A stretch of DNA of 64,000 nt. Origin: Pedobacter chinensis. Its GTDB lineage: Bacteria; Bacteroidota; Bacteroidia; Sphingobacteriales; Sphingobacteriaceae. The stretch spans positions 124,001-188,000 of the forward strand of contig NZ_QPKV01000004.1 in the NCBI RefSeq assembly GCF_003339865.1, written 5' to 3'. This document shows, piece after piece, positions 30,215 through 39,947 of the stretch (position 1 is the first letter of the stretch; each line of letters opens with the position of its first letter). A program made the position numbers and the translations under genes. The notes below the pieces were generated by a model. It did no database searches and was not told the origin of the DNA. It worked only from the letters and a program-made list of their open reading frames with translations.

Positions 30215-33200
30215 ATGAAAAACAATATTGCTTTTGTTATGCTTTGCTTAGGTTTAGGCTTTGGTGCAAACGCTCAAACCACAGGTCAGAAAATAGGTGC
30301 TAATCCAACCATTAAAGAAGCATCAGCTTTGCTTGAACTGGAAGCCAATGACAAAGGCATTTTAATGCCACGCGTCGCGCTAACCAGCACCACCGTTGCA
30401 GCACCTGTGACCGCTCCGGCAGATGCATTAACGGTTTTTAATACGGCAACTACCGGAGACGTAATTCCTGGTTATTACTATTGGAGTGCCGCTGATGTAA
30501 AATGGATAAGATTGACTACTCCAGCTGATTATCAAGAACCTTGGAATGTAAGGTTAACAAACAATAAAGCAACTTTAAATACTCAAAACATTTATCAGGA
30601 AGGGAATGTAGCTATTGGAACAACCTCAGCTAATAACCTATTTAACAATAAAAAGCTATATGTTAATGGAAACTTTAGGGCTGCTAGCGCTACAGCGTCT
30701 CCTTCTGGTAGATTTAGAGGTTTTGATACACAGTATTTTTCTGGTTCTACCGATAGGGGTATAATGTTGTATAATGTGCCAATCCATAATGCAGATGTAA
30801 TTCCAGCTGCTTCTTCTCCGGTAGTAGAAGCGATAAACATAGCTGATGGCTACATAACACAGTACACTCGAAAGGATAATTTACACACAGCTCTTAACTT
30901 AAATAATGCTTCATTACCTAATGCCGCATATTTTAATCTATTAAGTCAGAATACGTTAACCGATGCCAATAGTTCTTATACACAAATGGATGGTTCCACA
31001 GTTACAGGCATAACTTTAAGGCAAAATAAACAGAATAATAAAACAACCACAATTAATTTGGATGCACTTAAAGGTTTTACTTACACCTATAATGATGGAG
31101 TTGATGTAACCAAACAAGCAAATTTTGTGTTTCCATTAAATAATGGCCAACCAGGTCAGGTACTAACAACTAATGGTGCGGTTTATTCTAATATGGTGCC
31201 TGCGGTTTTATCTTGGCAAGATGCGCCGGTTGCCATTGTTGCTGCAAATAATGGTTTAACAAAAAACATTACCACTTCCGAAATAGAACTAGGGGGGGGA
31301 TTGAACAGAGCTACAATTATAACTACGGATGCAGCTAATACATTAGCTATTGCTGGTTTACAAACTGGTGCAGCAACAGATAAAGTAGTCGTTGCCGATA
31401 ATACAGGTATTTTAAAAACGATTAATCAATCTGCTTTAACAATAGAGCCTTGGCAGGTGCAGGGAACAACAGATAAAGCTACAACCAATACCCAGAATAT
31501 CTTCCAGACAGGTTCGGTGGCAATAGGCAAAAGCGAAGCATTGGCAGGCATAATGCTGGATGTAGCCGGAGCAGTACGTGGTGGAGTCGAACATACAGGA
31601 ACGGCAGGCACAAATTCAGTAGCTTTTGGACGTCTAAACATCGCTTCCGGAGGAAATACTGCAGTTTTTGGCTATACGAACACTGCTTCCGGAGGAAATG
31701 CTGCGGCATTTGGATATACGAATACCGCTTCCGGATCAAATGCTGCCGTTTTCGGAAGTTTTAATACCGCTTCGGGAACAAATGAAACAGTATTAGGAAG
31801 ATACAATTCCATTACTTCAAACAGCACGGCCTTATTACAGGTTGGTATGGGAGTAGGATCTTTTGCCCGGGCCAATGCATTGACCATTTTGGGTGGCAAT
31901 TCGGAGAATTTAAACAGAGGTTTTGTGGGTATCGGCCAGTCTGCTCAATCTCCCATTGCACGATTGGATGTAAGGGGGGCCGCAAGATTCGGTACACCAC
32001 ATGCCAACGAGGTAAGTGATATTACCATTTTAGGAACCAACTCCTTTGCCGCCGGCACCAATAACAGGGTTTCTGGTACCAATTCAGCCGCTTTCGGCAC
32101 AGGCAACACAGTTACTTCAGGCGATGATGGCACTTCAGTGGCTATGGGGTACCAGAATATTGTTTCCGGGCTAACCTCAATCGCTTTAGGCTCTGGTAAT
32201 ACCGCCTCTGGAGGCATTTCTACTGCTCTGGGTTATTTGAGTACCGCAAGAGGAAATGTATCCACGGCATCAGGATGGAAGACTATTGCCCCGTCAAACA
32301 GTGAAACAGTAATCGGTAAATGGAATGCCATAACAACCGGAGATGCTGCTGAAACCCAACCCGAGGATGGTTTGTTCCAAATTGGTAGTGGTTTTTCTGA
32401 AAGTTCCCGCAGCAATGCGCTAACCATTCTTAAAAATGGCAGAACGGCAATAAATGTTGCGGGTACGGAAGCCGCCGCAAAACCAACCGAATTATTGGAT
32501 TTGGGAGGTACGGCAACAGCCGGATATGGAGGTTTAAAAATAAGAAATATTAATTCTGCTGCTTATACAGGCAATGCCACTACCGATAAAGTGGTGGTAG
32601 CCGATAATACTGGTATATTAAAAACAGTAGCCGCTGCAACAATAGCAATAGAACCTTTACAAATTCAAGGTACCACCAATAAAGCCACTGCTAATACTGA
32701 TAACGTTTACCAGATGGGTAAAGTGGCCATTAACAAAAACACCAGCGACTACCAATTGGAAGTAGCAGGCGATTTTAAAGCAAATTACGCAGCAGGCGGA
32801 GGTTTACATAGCGGGATCATCACCAACCTTCCTGGCTTAGGTATGCCAATGAATGTTTCTTATCTGACTAATAATACTGATATACTTTCTGCCACGGAGG
32901 CAAGTACAACAATGTTACGCCCCGGAATGGCAAGCTTACAGTCAAATAATGGAACTGCAGGTGGAAACATCGCCGCATATAGTAGCCCCACCGGAGGTAC
33001 TGCGGGCTTTGTAGCTAACAATGCAGCTGGAAATATTTCTGCATCAATATGGGGACGTAGTGATGGCTCAGATAATCATGTTACCCTTTCTCATAAAAAA
33101 CAAGCAGCCGAAGGAACCAATATTACGATTGATAAACTGGCAGGGGTAACATTTGAGTTTCAAAAAGCTACTGACGGATCATCTGAAGGAAATTATGTTT

Positions 33201-34381
33201 TCCCAAGAAGCAACGGTACGGCCAATCAGGTGCTGGCCACTCCAGGAGGTACAGTTGCACAACTGGCCTGGACAGATGTATCTGCTTTAGCACCAGAACC
33301 TTGGTTTAATGTTGCCACTGGTACAGCAGCAACTGCCAATACACAAAACATATATCAAAACGGCAAGGTAGGAATAGGCTTTACCAATCCAAATTATACT
33401 TTAGAGGTTGGTAACAATTTGGTTAACAATGGTGCTTATCTTTCCTTATCTCAGGATGGAACAGCTGCAAACGGGCAATCTGCCATTATTCTTTTTTCAA
33501 AAAGAAATGGCAATACTGGTATTACCGGTGCAGGTAACGGAAATAAGGCATGGAAAATAGTTGCAGATGCAGATAATCATAGCAACCTGAATACAAAAAA
33601 TAAATTAATATTTGAAAATTGGGATAACGGAACCAGAGATGCATTGTTTGCAATGATACCGGCAGTATCAGCAACAGAACTAGGCAAGATAGGTATAGGT
33701 ACGGCAACACCAACTGGTAAAGTACATATTAAAGCTGATGTGGCTTCAGATCCGCTTCGTTTGGAGGGTTTACAAACAGGTGTTGTAACTGATAAAATAG
33801 TGGTTGCCGATGTAAACGGTGTCTTAAAAACAGTAGATGCAGCAAGTGTGGCATCATCATTAGAGCCCTGGCAAGTGCAGGGCGGCACAACAAAAGCAAC
33901 CACTAATGCACAAAACATTTACCAAACGGGAAGTGTGGCCGTTGGAGCATCAACCATCCCTTCTTTTTCAGCAGGAGCAGCAACCATTACACCAAAGTTT
34001 CACGTAGCCGGAGATGTGTCAACAACAGGTGCATTTTATACAACAACAAGCGTTTACGCAGATTATGTGTTTGAGAAATACTTTGATGGCAGCTCTAAAA
34101 TTGATCAGAACTATACCTTCAAATCACTGGCAGAAGTAAATGCTTTTATCAAAAAGCACAAGCATCTGCCAGGGGTAACTCCAATCAGCGATGTGAATAA
34201 AACAGCAACAGGCTATTCATTTGATATTACAAAACTTTCTGTCCAATCGTTAGAAAAAATAGAGGAATTGTATCTGCATACTATCGAACAACAAAATTTA
34301 ATCGAAAAACAACAAGCCGAAATTCAGGATATGAAAACACGTTTGGAGCGTTTAGAGCGCTTGTTGTTGGAGAAAAAGTAA
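30215..34381 (+). CDS. Large secreted fibre protein with YadA-head-like repeats
   Basis: Exported protein of 1388 residues, a relative of the collagen-like protein without Gly-X-Y triplets. The signal peptide ends at GANAQ (about 20). The N-terminal block ALLELEANDKGILMPRVAL matches that of the collagen protein. Head-like repeats (A-V-F-G-Y-T-N-T-A-S-G-G-N) occur at about 470-530 and 610-690; blocks GTEAAAKPTELLDLGGTATA and DKVVVADNTGILKT are shared with the collagen protein, as is EPWQVQGTT-KAT-NTQNIYQ. The end (from about 1281) has YVFEKYFDGSS, INAFIKKHKHLPGVTPIS-like sequence and a C-terminal coiled coil (1346-1388), the usual end of Bacteroidota tail-fibre-like surface proteins. It heads a run of six same-strand genes of surface type. 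Confidence 0.85.
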   Translation: MKNNIAFVMLCLGLGFGANAQTTGQKIGANPTIKEASALLELEANDKGILMPRVALTSTTVAAPVTAPADALTVFNTATTGDVIPGYYYWSAADVKWIRLTTPADYQEPWNVRLTNNKATLNTQNIYQEGNVAIGTTSANNLFNNKKLYVNGNFRAASATASPSGRFRGFDTQYFSGSTDRGIMLYNVPIHNADVIPAASSPVVEAINIADGYITQYTRKDNLHTALNLNNASLPNAAYFNLLSQNTLTDANSSYTQMDGSTVTGITLRQNKQNNKTTTINLDALKGFTYTYNDGVDVTKQANFVFPLNNGQPGQVLTTNGAVYSNMVPAVLSWQDAPVAIVAANNGLTKNITTSEIELGGGLNRATIITTDAANTLAIAGLQTGAATDKVVVADNTGILKTINQSALTIEPWQVQGTTDKATTNTQNIFQTGSVAIGKSEALAGIMLDVAGAVRGGVEHTGTAGTNSVAFGRLNIASGGNTAVFGYTNTASGGNAAAFGYTNTASGSNAAVFGSFNTASGTNETVLGRYNSITSNSTALLQVGMGVGSFARANALTILGGNSENLNRGFVGIGQSAQSPIARLDVRGAARFGTPHANEVSDITILGTNSFAAGTNNRVSGTNSAAFGTGNTVTSGDDGTSVAMGYQNIVSGLTSIALGSGNTASGGISTALGYLSTARGNVSTASGWKTIAPSNSETVIGKWNAITTGDAAETQPEDGLFQIGSGFSESSRSNALTILKNGRTAINVAGTEAAAKPTELLDLGGTATAGYGGLKIRNINSAAYTGNATTDKVVVADNTGILKTVAAATIAIEPLQIQGTTNKATANTDNVYQMGKVAINKNTSDYQLEVAGDFKANYAAGGGLHSGIITNLPGLGMPMNVSYLTNNTDILSATEASTTMLRPGMASLQSNNGTAGGNIAAYSSPTGGTAGFVANNAAGNISASIWGRSDGSDNHVTLSHKKQAAEGTNITIDKLAGVTFEFQKATDGSSEGNYVFPRSNGTANQVLATPGGTVAQLAWTDVSALAPEPWFNVATGTAATANTQNIYQNGKVGIGFTNPNYTLEVGNNLVNNGAYLSLSQDGTAANGQSAIILFSKRNGNTGITGAGNGNKAWKIVADADNHSNLNTKNKLIFENWDNGTRDALFAMIPAVSATELGKIGIGTATPTGKVHIKADVASDPLRLEGLQTGVVTDKIVVADVNGVLKTVDAASVASSLEPWQVQGGTTKATTNAQNIYQTGSVAVGASTIPSFSAGAATITPKFHVAGDVSTTGAFYTTTSVYADYVFEKYFDGSSKIDQNYTFKSLAEVNAFIKKHKHLPGVTPISDVNKTATGYSFDITKLSVQSLEKIEELYLHTIEQQNLIEKQQAEIQDMKTRLERLERLLLEKK

Positions 34382-34420
34382 TATCTCTGCCATACGCGGG
34401 AGAACTAATGGAGAAAGACA

Positions 34421-35317
34421 ATGAAAAAACAATTATTCACATATTTAATTCTATCAATGTTCACTGGTGTAACCTATGCTCAAACGGGTGTAGGCACCAG
34501 GAATCCACAAGGAAAACTGCACATTGACGGAGCTAAGGACAATCCGGTAACAGGAGTGCCAACAGCAAGTCAGGTCGCCAATGATGTGATTGTTACCAAC
34601 GACGGTTTTGTAGGTGTCGGTGTCCTTGCTCCAAAGGTAAAACTTGATATTCGTTCGGCAGGCACGCAGAATGCAATTGGTATAGGCACAACCACTATGA
34701 CCGCCAGTGCTGCCGCAGCAGGAGCCGTAAGATATGATGTAGTGAATGTATCGGTGGGACCAAAAATTCAGGTGTCGGATGGAACAAGCTGGAATAAAAT
34801 TTACTTAGCGCCTCAAAAAGCAGTTGTGGTTGCGCGAAAAATTGTCACTTCATCAATACCAAGTGGTGGTTCTGGAACTATTATCAGCAATTGGCAAGAG
34901 GTAAGGGATATGTCTGACAGTTTTGATCCCACAACCGGGGTTTTTACCGCACCACGCGCCGGTACTTATACTTTTTTGCTAACCTTTAATTTTGTTGGGG
35001 TTCCTGTTATTGATGGTTCAAGAGTTGAAACCCAGTTTTACAATATGACCACAAGCACTATTTTGGCACGTGGTTATAAAACATTTGGTAAATCAATGAC
35101 CGGCACAACCAATGATGGTGGAGCTATCGCCACCAGAAATACACAAGCCGGTGGCTCATCAACCATTACACTTACTTTAGCTGAAGGTGCAACCGTAGTG
35201 CCCAGATTGTATCAAAATATTTCTGCAAGTTCAGTCAATCTTAGGGTTACCACTAATGCTGCTGACCCGGCAAATCCAGATGCAGGTTTTAACAATCTAA
35301 CCATTATAGAACATTAG
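34421..35317 (+). CDS. Secreted protein with C1q/TNF-like C-terminal domain (1)
   Basis: 298-residue exported protein; signal peptide ends VTYAQ (about 21). N-terminal half: QTGVGTRNPQGKLHIDGAKDN, the beta-prism-like start seen in Bacteroidota fibres, then VGVLAPKVKLDIRS and AAGAVRYD...VSDGTSWNKIY. The C-terminal half (about 130-298) looks like a C1q-type jelly roll, best seen at 167-184, FDPTTGVFTAPRAGTYTF, which is the hallmark strand pair. Such domains trimerise and bind ligands. It begins 39 bases after the large fibre gene and is followed after 11 bases by a paralogue. Fold call is by motif only. Confidence 0.78.
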   Translation: MKKQLFTYLILSMFTGVTYAQTGVGTRNPQGKLHIDGAKDNPVTGVPTASQVANDVIVTNDGFVGVGVLAPKVKLDIRSAGTQNAIGIGTTTMTASAAAAGAVRYDVVNVSVGPKIQVSDGTSWNKIYLAPQKAVVVARKIVTSSIPSGGSGTIISNWQEVRDMSDSFDPTTGVFTAPRAGTYTFLLTFNFVGVPVIDGSRVETQFYNMTTSTILARGYKTFGKSMTGTTNDGGAIATRNTQAGGSSTITLTLAEGATVVPRLYQNISASSVNLRVTTNAADPANPDAGFNNLTIIEH

Positions 35318-35328
35318 TAAGAGCCGCC

Positions 35329-36180
35329 ATGTATAAAAAAAATATTTATATTCTCATTTGCCTTTTTATTTTGTATCCTTTTTACAAGGGTTACGCCCAA
35401 ACAGGTGTAGGCACTAAAAACCCACAAACTGCATTACGTATTGACGGAGCTAAAGATAATGCGGCCACTGGCTTGCCAACAGCAGCCCAGGCGGTTAACG
35501 ATGTAATGGTTACCACAACCGGACAGCTTGGTGTAGGCGTAATAAACCCAACCACCAGGGTAGATTTACGTTCTGCCGACCAAAAAGGAATTATAGGAGT
35601 GGGTACGAATACACAAACCCCTGCTCAGGCAGGTGGTGGTGCTATACGATATAATGCTGCTGATGGATTATTATATTATTCTGATGGTACAAGCTGGATC
35701 TCTTTGCCATTAAATGCACCAGCAAAAGCGCTTGTTTTGGCTAATAAAAGTGCAGTGCAGGCCGTTGCTCAAACGAGCACTGATCAATACATAACTTCTT
35801 GGTCTGAAATAACCGATGCACAAAACAATTTTGATAATGCTACCGGTATTTTTACCGCACCACGAGATGGTTTTTATATCGTATCATTCAACGTTACGTT
35901 AGCCTCAGCAGTTATCCCTAACAACACCCGTATCGAAACCATTATTGAAAGTAATAATACCGGTACTAATAATATTGGAACGTTTAAAAATGTAAACTCT
36001 TATCCGGCATACCAAAGCAGAAGTCTATCTAACAGCGTTGCAGGCAATTGTAATGCCATTTTTAATCTGGTACAAGGCAATACCATACGTTTTAGGGTGT
36101 GGCATAATCTGGGTGGAAACAGGAACACAAGTACAGCCAACAACGGTACAGATAATAGCATCAGTATTTATGAATTATAA
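35329..36180 (+). CDS. Secreted protein with C1q/TNF-like C-terminal domain (2)
   Basis: 283-residue paralogue of the preceding gene, 11 bases downstream. Signal peptide ends KGYAQ (about 24). Shared blocks: QTGVGTKNPQTALRIDGAKDN, VGVINPTTRVDLRSAD and GAIRYNAADGLLYYSDGTSW. The C1q-like signature FDNATGIFTAPRDGFYIV lies at about 167-184, and the end NSISIYEL corresponds to the terminal strand of the jelly roll. Like its neighbours it has no Gly-X-Y segment of its own. Confidence 0.78.
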   Translation: MYKKNIYILICLFILYPFYKGYAQTGVGTKNPQTALRIDGAKDNAATGLPTAAQAVNDVMVTTTGQLGVGVINPTTRVDLRSADQKGIIGVGTNTQTPAQAGGGAIRYNAADGLLYYSDGTSWISLPLNAPAKALVLANKSAVQAVAQTSTDQYITSWSEITDAQNNFDNATGIFTAPRDGFYIVSFNVTLASAVIPNNTRIETIIESNNTGTNNIGTFKNVNSYPAYQSRSLSNSVAGNCNAIFNLVQGNTIRFRVWHNLGGNRNTSTANNGTDNSISIYEL

Positions 36181-36193
36181 AAAACGGGTAGTG

Positions 36194-37102
36194 ATGAGCA
36201 CAAGAGCAAAAAAAATACAATGGTTAGCTGGCGCTTTTATAATCGCGGTTTTTTCATTCACGCACGCCGTGGCCCAAACAGGTATTGGCACATTAAATCC
36301 CGCCAACAACTCCAGTATCGTAACAACCGGAGGGAATGTGGTAATAGATAATACGGGCAAATTAGGGGTTTTGGTTGCAAATCCTATAACGGCGATTGAT
36401 TTACGTAGCGGCACCAATGGCTCTTTTGCGGTAGGAATGACCGACCAGACAGCCTCAGAAGCAGGAGCAGGGGCTTTGCGTTATAATCCAAATCCAGCTA
36501 TTGGCGTCAAGGGATACATGGAATATTCTGATGGTACCAACTGGCTTGGTTTTTTTCCTTTTGGCAAGCCCCGTATTGTGGTAATGGCCGAGAAGACTAC
36601 ACAAAATACTTACGTGTTTGAAACAGGAGCCGTTGCAATAGGTGCATATACAACAGGAATGCCTCCGCGTTCATCGGCCTATTTAACCCATTGGACAGAA
36701 AAACTGGATTCGGATTCCGGTACGCCAACTAATAATTTCGATCCTGCAACAGGCGAGTTCATTGCACCAAGAGCAGGTGTGTATTTCGCCACTTTTACGT
36801 TTGCATTGGCCGATAATAATGTGAATACAGGTGGCAATAATCAAACAGAAGCTATTTGGGAAGTAAGAAATCCTGGTGGTACCATTACACAAAGGGTAAA
36901 AACAAACAATGGATATCCATCAGATACAGGGAGCGGTCCAACAAATGTAGTAAAGGTAGGTTCGGCTTGCACGGTAAGTGTTTATTTAAACCAGGGTGAT
37001 AAATTAAGACCGTTTTCATGGGTTAGTGTTTCTTTTGGTACAGACATGAGACTGTTTGATGTCTCTGGAGGTTATAATGTTTTAACCATTGTAGAGCAAT
37101 AG
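36194..37102 (+). CDS. Secreted protein with C1q/TNF-like C-terminal domain (3)
   Basis: Third paralogue, 302 residues from ATG 36194. In-frame ATG 36170 overlaps the previous stop and would add eight residues; the shorter start gives a normal signal peptide (ends AVAQ). The first domain has QTGIGTLNPANNSSIV and GALRYNPNP...GYMEYSDGTNW; the C1q-like signature FDPATGEFIAPRAGVYFATF is at about 181-200 and the final strand is GGYNVLTIVEQ. An insertion of about 15 residues before the signature (TTGMPPRSSAYLTHW) distinguishes it. Probably the last gene of a four-gene transcript, ended by the hairpins at 37191-37266. Confidence 0.78.
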   Translation: MSTRAKKIQWLAGAFIIAVFSFTHAVAQTGIGTLNPANNSSIVTTGGNVVIDNTGKLGVLVANPITAIDLRSGTNGSFAVGMTDQTASEAGAGALRYNPNPAIGVKGYMEYSDGTNWLGFFPFGKPRIVVMAEKTTQNTYVFETGAVAIGAYTTGMPPRSSAYLTHWTEKLDSDSGTPTNNFDPATGEFIAPRAGVYFATFTFALADNNVNTGGNNQTEAIWEVRNPGGTITQRVKTNNGYPSDTGSGPTNVVKVGSACTVSVYLNQGDKLRPFSWVSVSFGTDMRLFDVSGGYNVLTIVEQ

Positions 37103-37190
37103 GAATATTGTAAATATTGTCGGAGGTAAATGAAAATATTTAATCCAAAAAATATGATTGATATAAAACATTTGAACAGCATTTAAAAAC

Positions 37191-37266
37191 AAAAGAGGGG
37201 CGAATACTTTTAGGGATGATTGTAAATCGCTTAATTGAGGTTTTCTGAAAACCTCGCCCTCTTTTA
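37191..37266 (+). terminator. Nested hairpin, likely terminator
   Basis: Inner stem GAGGTTTT-CTG-AAAACCTC (37237-37255) lies inside an outer pair AAAAGAGGGGCG (37191-37202) and CGCCCTCTTTT (37255-37265). The outer 3' arm ends in a T-run. Either hairpin could stop transcription of the C1q-like operon. The remainder of 37103-37446 holds no gene that I recognise. Confidence 0.6.
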
Positions 37267-37446
37267 TTTGAAGTATAGCCAACAAAATGGCTGATCAAAT
37301 TTGATATAATAACCTTAATGATCCTTGAGGTTTGCGCAAATCATTTTGGATAAGGTTAATGCAATTGATAACTGCATTTTTCTCACGCTTGCTTTTGTGC
37401 TTTTGAGATAATTTTTACGGGAACTGAGGATAAAAAGAACGATTAA

Positions 37447-38739
37447 ATGAAAAAACATATACTAAATCTGATACTGTTGGTGCTGCTGTTATTTCCTGCG
37501 CTAAGGCTATATGCCCAAACGGGAGCGGGAAGTATGACGGTTGACAATTCGACAGTAACCATCGCCACAGGAACTACGGAAATGCGTTTTTCGGAGGGAA
37601 GTTATTTTGGCCCTGATGCTAATTGGACCATTGATGGAACATTGGAGATTTATAGTAAAAATATTTGGATTGCACCCGGTGCAATCTTTAGTGGAAGCGG
37701 TAAAATTATTATTTATAATCCAGGTGATAATCCTTTTTACATCGATATGCCGGCGGGTCCAACCCGAATAGATGGAAATAATGGTGCATTCATTAATTTA
37801 ATTATCGAACACCGCAATCGTAATAATATAACTCTGGCCGATGTAACCGATCCTGGTTTTGCAACGACCAATCCAGGTGGTGTACAAGCTGCAACATTAA
37901 ACATAGGTGGAACTTTGGATTTAGCAACAAATGGCGCCAACATCATTTTAAATGGATATAACTTAACCTTCAATGCGGCAGGTAAAATCAGTAATTACAG
38001 TCCTTTACGAATGGTGGTTACAGGAAACAGCATTGCTGGCCATATGGTTAAAGATTTTGCCAATAGTACACCATTTGTGTTTCCGGTAGGCATCGCCGCA
38101 GGTGATTATACTCCTGCAACATTATCGCCGGCGTCTGCATCTAGAATGTATGTTAGCGTGCAGGATTATAATGCAGCTAACACTACTGGCATTACAAAAC
38201 TACAGGGAATTGACCGTACGTGGCATATTTATGCAACTGTACCGGTACAAACCACTATTACCTTACAGCACAATCAAAATACCAATGGCGCCAGGTTTAA
38301 AGATGCAACAGCATTAATTGCACAATATCTTGGAAATGACAAATGGGATATCGCAACAAGTACAAATCCATCTCTTGGCGTACACACCAGAACCAATGTG
38401 GCTATAGTTGCCGATTTAGCTGCAAATGGAGCATGGTTTACCAAGCATTCAATTAACGGAACAGATCTGTTCATACCCAATTTATTTACCCCTAATGGTG
38501 ATGGAAGCAATGATGTATTTGAAATCAGAGGTCTTAATCTTTTTGCAGAGAACGATTTAGTAATTGTGAATCGTTGGGGCAACGAAGTTTATAAAGCTGT
38601 AAACTATCAAAATAACTGGACAGGTAAAGGGCTAAACGAAGGCACTTATTATTATTTATTGAGGGTTAAGGAAAATGCTAGTGCGCCATGGCAAGTGTTT
38701 AAAGGTTATATCACATTAATAAGGGCATTTAAAAGATAA
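37447..38739 (+). CDS. Type IX secretion cargo with CHU_C sorting domain
   Basis: Exported protein of 430 residues. Signal peptide ends LYAQ (about 24). The body is beta-rich with low complexity ([33 protein letters not shown]), similar to polymorphic surface beta-helix proteins. The C-terminal 88 residues form the gliding-motility-associated CHU_C domain: [20 protein letters not shown] near 340, VNRWGNEVY and [10 protein letters not shown], the type B sorting signal for the type IX secretion system. It would be moved across the outer membrane and stay surface-bound, with the adjacent PorP/SprF protein as partner, as is usual for type B cargo. Adhesin role inferred. Confidence 0.88.
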   Translation: MKKHILNLILLVLLLFPALRLYAQTGAGSMTVDNSTVTIATGTTEMRFSEGSYFGPDANWTIDGTLEIYSKNIWIAPGAIFSGSGKIIIYNPGDNPFYIDMPAGPTRIDGNNGAFINLIIEHRNRNNITLADVTDPGFATTNPGGVQAATLNIGGTLDLATNGANIILNGYNLTFNAAGKISNYSPLRMVVTGNSIAGHMVKDFANSTPFVFPVGIAAGDYTPATLSPASASRMYVSVQDYNAANTTGITKLQGIDRTWHIYATVPVQTTITLQHNQNTNGARFKDATALIAQYLGNDKWDIATSTNPSLGVHTRTNVAIVADLAANGAWFTKHSINGTDLFIPNLFTPNGDGSNDVFEIRGLNLFAENDLVIVNRWGNEVYKAVNYQNNWTGKGLNEGTYYYLLRVKENASAPWQVFKGYITLIRAFKR

Positions 38740-38808
38740 CTGATAAGGTATTGTAAACAGTATGGGTAATTCATCTGATTGTGTTACTCTTCTGCAAATC
38801 ATATTACG

Positions 38809-38948
38809 ATGAAACCGTCAATGATTTTAAAAACCTCGTTAGGGCTCATGAGAGTTGATAAAAAAAATAACTCAAACGAATAATAGTAAAGTGGAAAATA
38901 AATCATGATCGCTTCATCACAATTAAAAACAAATTTATACGGATGAAA
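38809..38948 (+). promoter_or_regulatory. Leader of porP homologous to the blaI-M56 junction at 52.7 kb
   Basis: Starts with ATGAAACCGTCAATGATTTT, like the last codons of the blaI gene plus stop (52659-52676), and ends with AATCATGATCGCTTCAT, ACAAATTTATACGGATGAAA, which matches 52703-52751 with few changes. A 40-base middle part is present only here. In this copy the final ATG is the PorP start; in the other it is followed by a stop. Confidence 0.6.
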
Positions 38949-39911
38949 AAAATATTAATTATACTTACGTTTCTGACTTCCTTTTCGAAATTTACTTTCA
39001 GTCAGCAGGATGCGCAGTTTAGTCAGTACATGTTTAATGGTATTTATATTAACCCTGCTTATGCGGGTTATCGTGAACAACTGAATGTTAGTGCTTTCTA
39101 CCGTACACAGTGGACGGGCATTGAAGGTTCGCCTAAAACCATGTCGGCAGCAGTAGATGCAATAGCGAACGATGGCAATGTTGGTTTGGCTCTTCAAATA
39201 TCCAGTGATCGCTTAGGCGCGCAACGCAATGAATCTGTTTATGGAAATTATTCCTATCGTATTCCAATGAATGCTGATGGTACATCCAGATTGGCTTTCG
39301 GATTAGGAGTGGGCGCCGTTCAGCTAGGTATTGATGGAGCTTTGTTAAATCCCAATGATTTTGAAATTTATCAGCCAGTTGGCATGCAGAGCACCATTGT
39401 ACCTGATGCAAGAGCAGGAATTTATTTTTCGAACGATCGCTTTTATGCAGGCTTTAGTGCTGATAACCTGGTTTCACAATATATTAATATCGATCGATAC
39501 GCATTTATCGCTCAACCAAAAACACACTATTACCTCACAGCCGGGACACTGATTCCTCTATCGCAGGACATTTTGATCAAGCCATCATTTTTATTGAAAG
39601 ATGATAGGGGTGGGCCTACCAGCCTCGATCTGAATGCCTTTATGATCATTTCAGAGAAGGTTTGGATAGGAGGTTCCTATCGTACAGGTGTAAAGCTTTA
39701 TAATAAAAGTTATCTTCAAAAGAGTCTTAGCAAATTGAATTCTGCGGTTGCAGCTCTGCAACTTTTTCCAACAGAAAACTTTCGCATTGGTTATGCATAC
39801 GATTTTTCAATTGGGCCGTTGCAGGGTTATAGCAGTGGAACACATGAGATCTCAATCGGCTATTTCTTTAATAGAAGAAATACCAGAATGTTTACGCCTA
39901 GATATTTTTAA
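38943..39911 (+). CDS. PorP/SprF family type IX secretion membrane protein
   Basis: Outer-membrane beta-barrel of the PorP/SprF family, 322 residues. Signal peptide ends TFSQQ (about 21), followed by the signature QQDAQFSQYMFNGIYINPAYAG and, a little later, FYRTQWTGIEGSPKT; both are typical of this family's N terminus. The barrel continues in short alternating strands to the end (ISIGYFFNRR). PorP/SprF paralogues are encoded beside type B CHU_C proteins and are thought to dock them to the type IX machinery. Spacing to the OmpA gene is 3-36 bases, and the CHU_C gene lies 203 bases upstream. Confidence 0.92.
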   Translation: MKKILIILTFLTSFSKFTFSQQDAQFSQYMFNGIYINPAYAGYREQLNVSAFYRTQWTGIEGSPKTMSAAVDAIANDGNVGLALQISSDRLGAQRNESVYGNYSYRIPMNADGTSRLAFGLGVGAVQLGIDGALLNPNDFEIYQPVGMQSTIVPDARAGIYFSNDRFYAGFSADNLVSQYINIDRYAFIAQPKTHYYLTAGTLIPLSQDILIKPSFLLKDDRGGPTSLDLNAFMIISEKVWIGGSYRTGVKLYNKSYLQKSLSKLNSAVAALQLFPTENFRIGYAYDFSIGPLQGYSSGTHEISIGYFFNRRNTRMFTPRYF

Positions 39912-39947
39912 AAAATGGAAAATATAACGGATCTAAGAAGAATAAGA

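Noticed and set aside
36038..36193. Upstream extension of the third C1q-like gene
   Set aside because: It overlaps the second gene's coding region by 140 bases and would bury the signal peptide; ATG 36194 (or 36170) is better.
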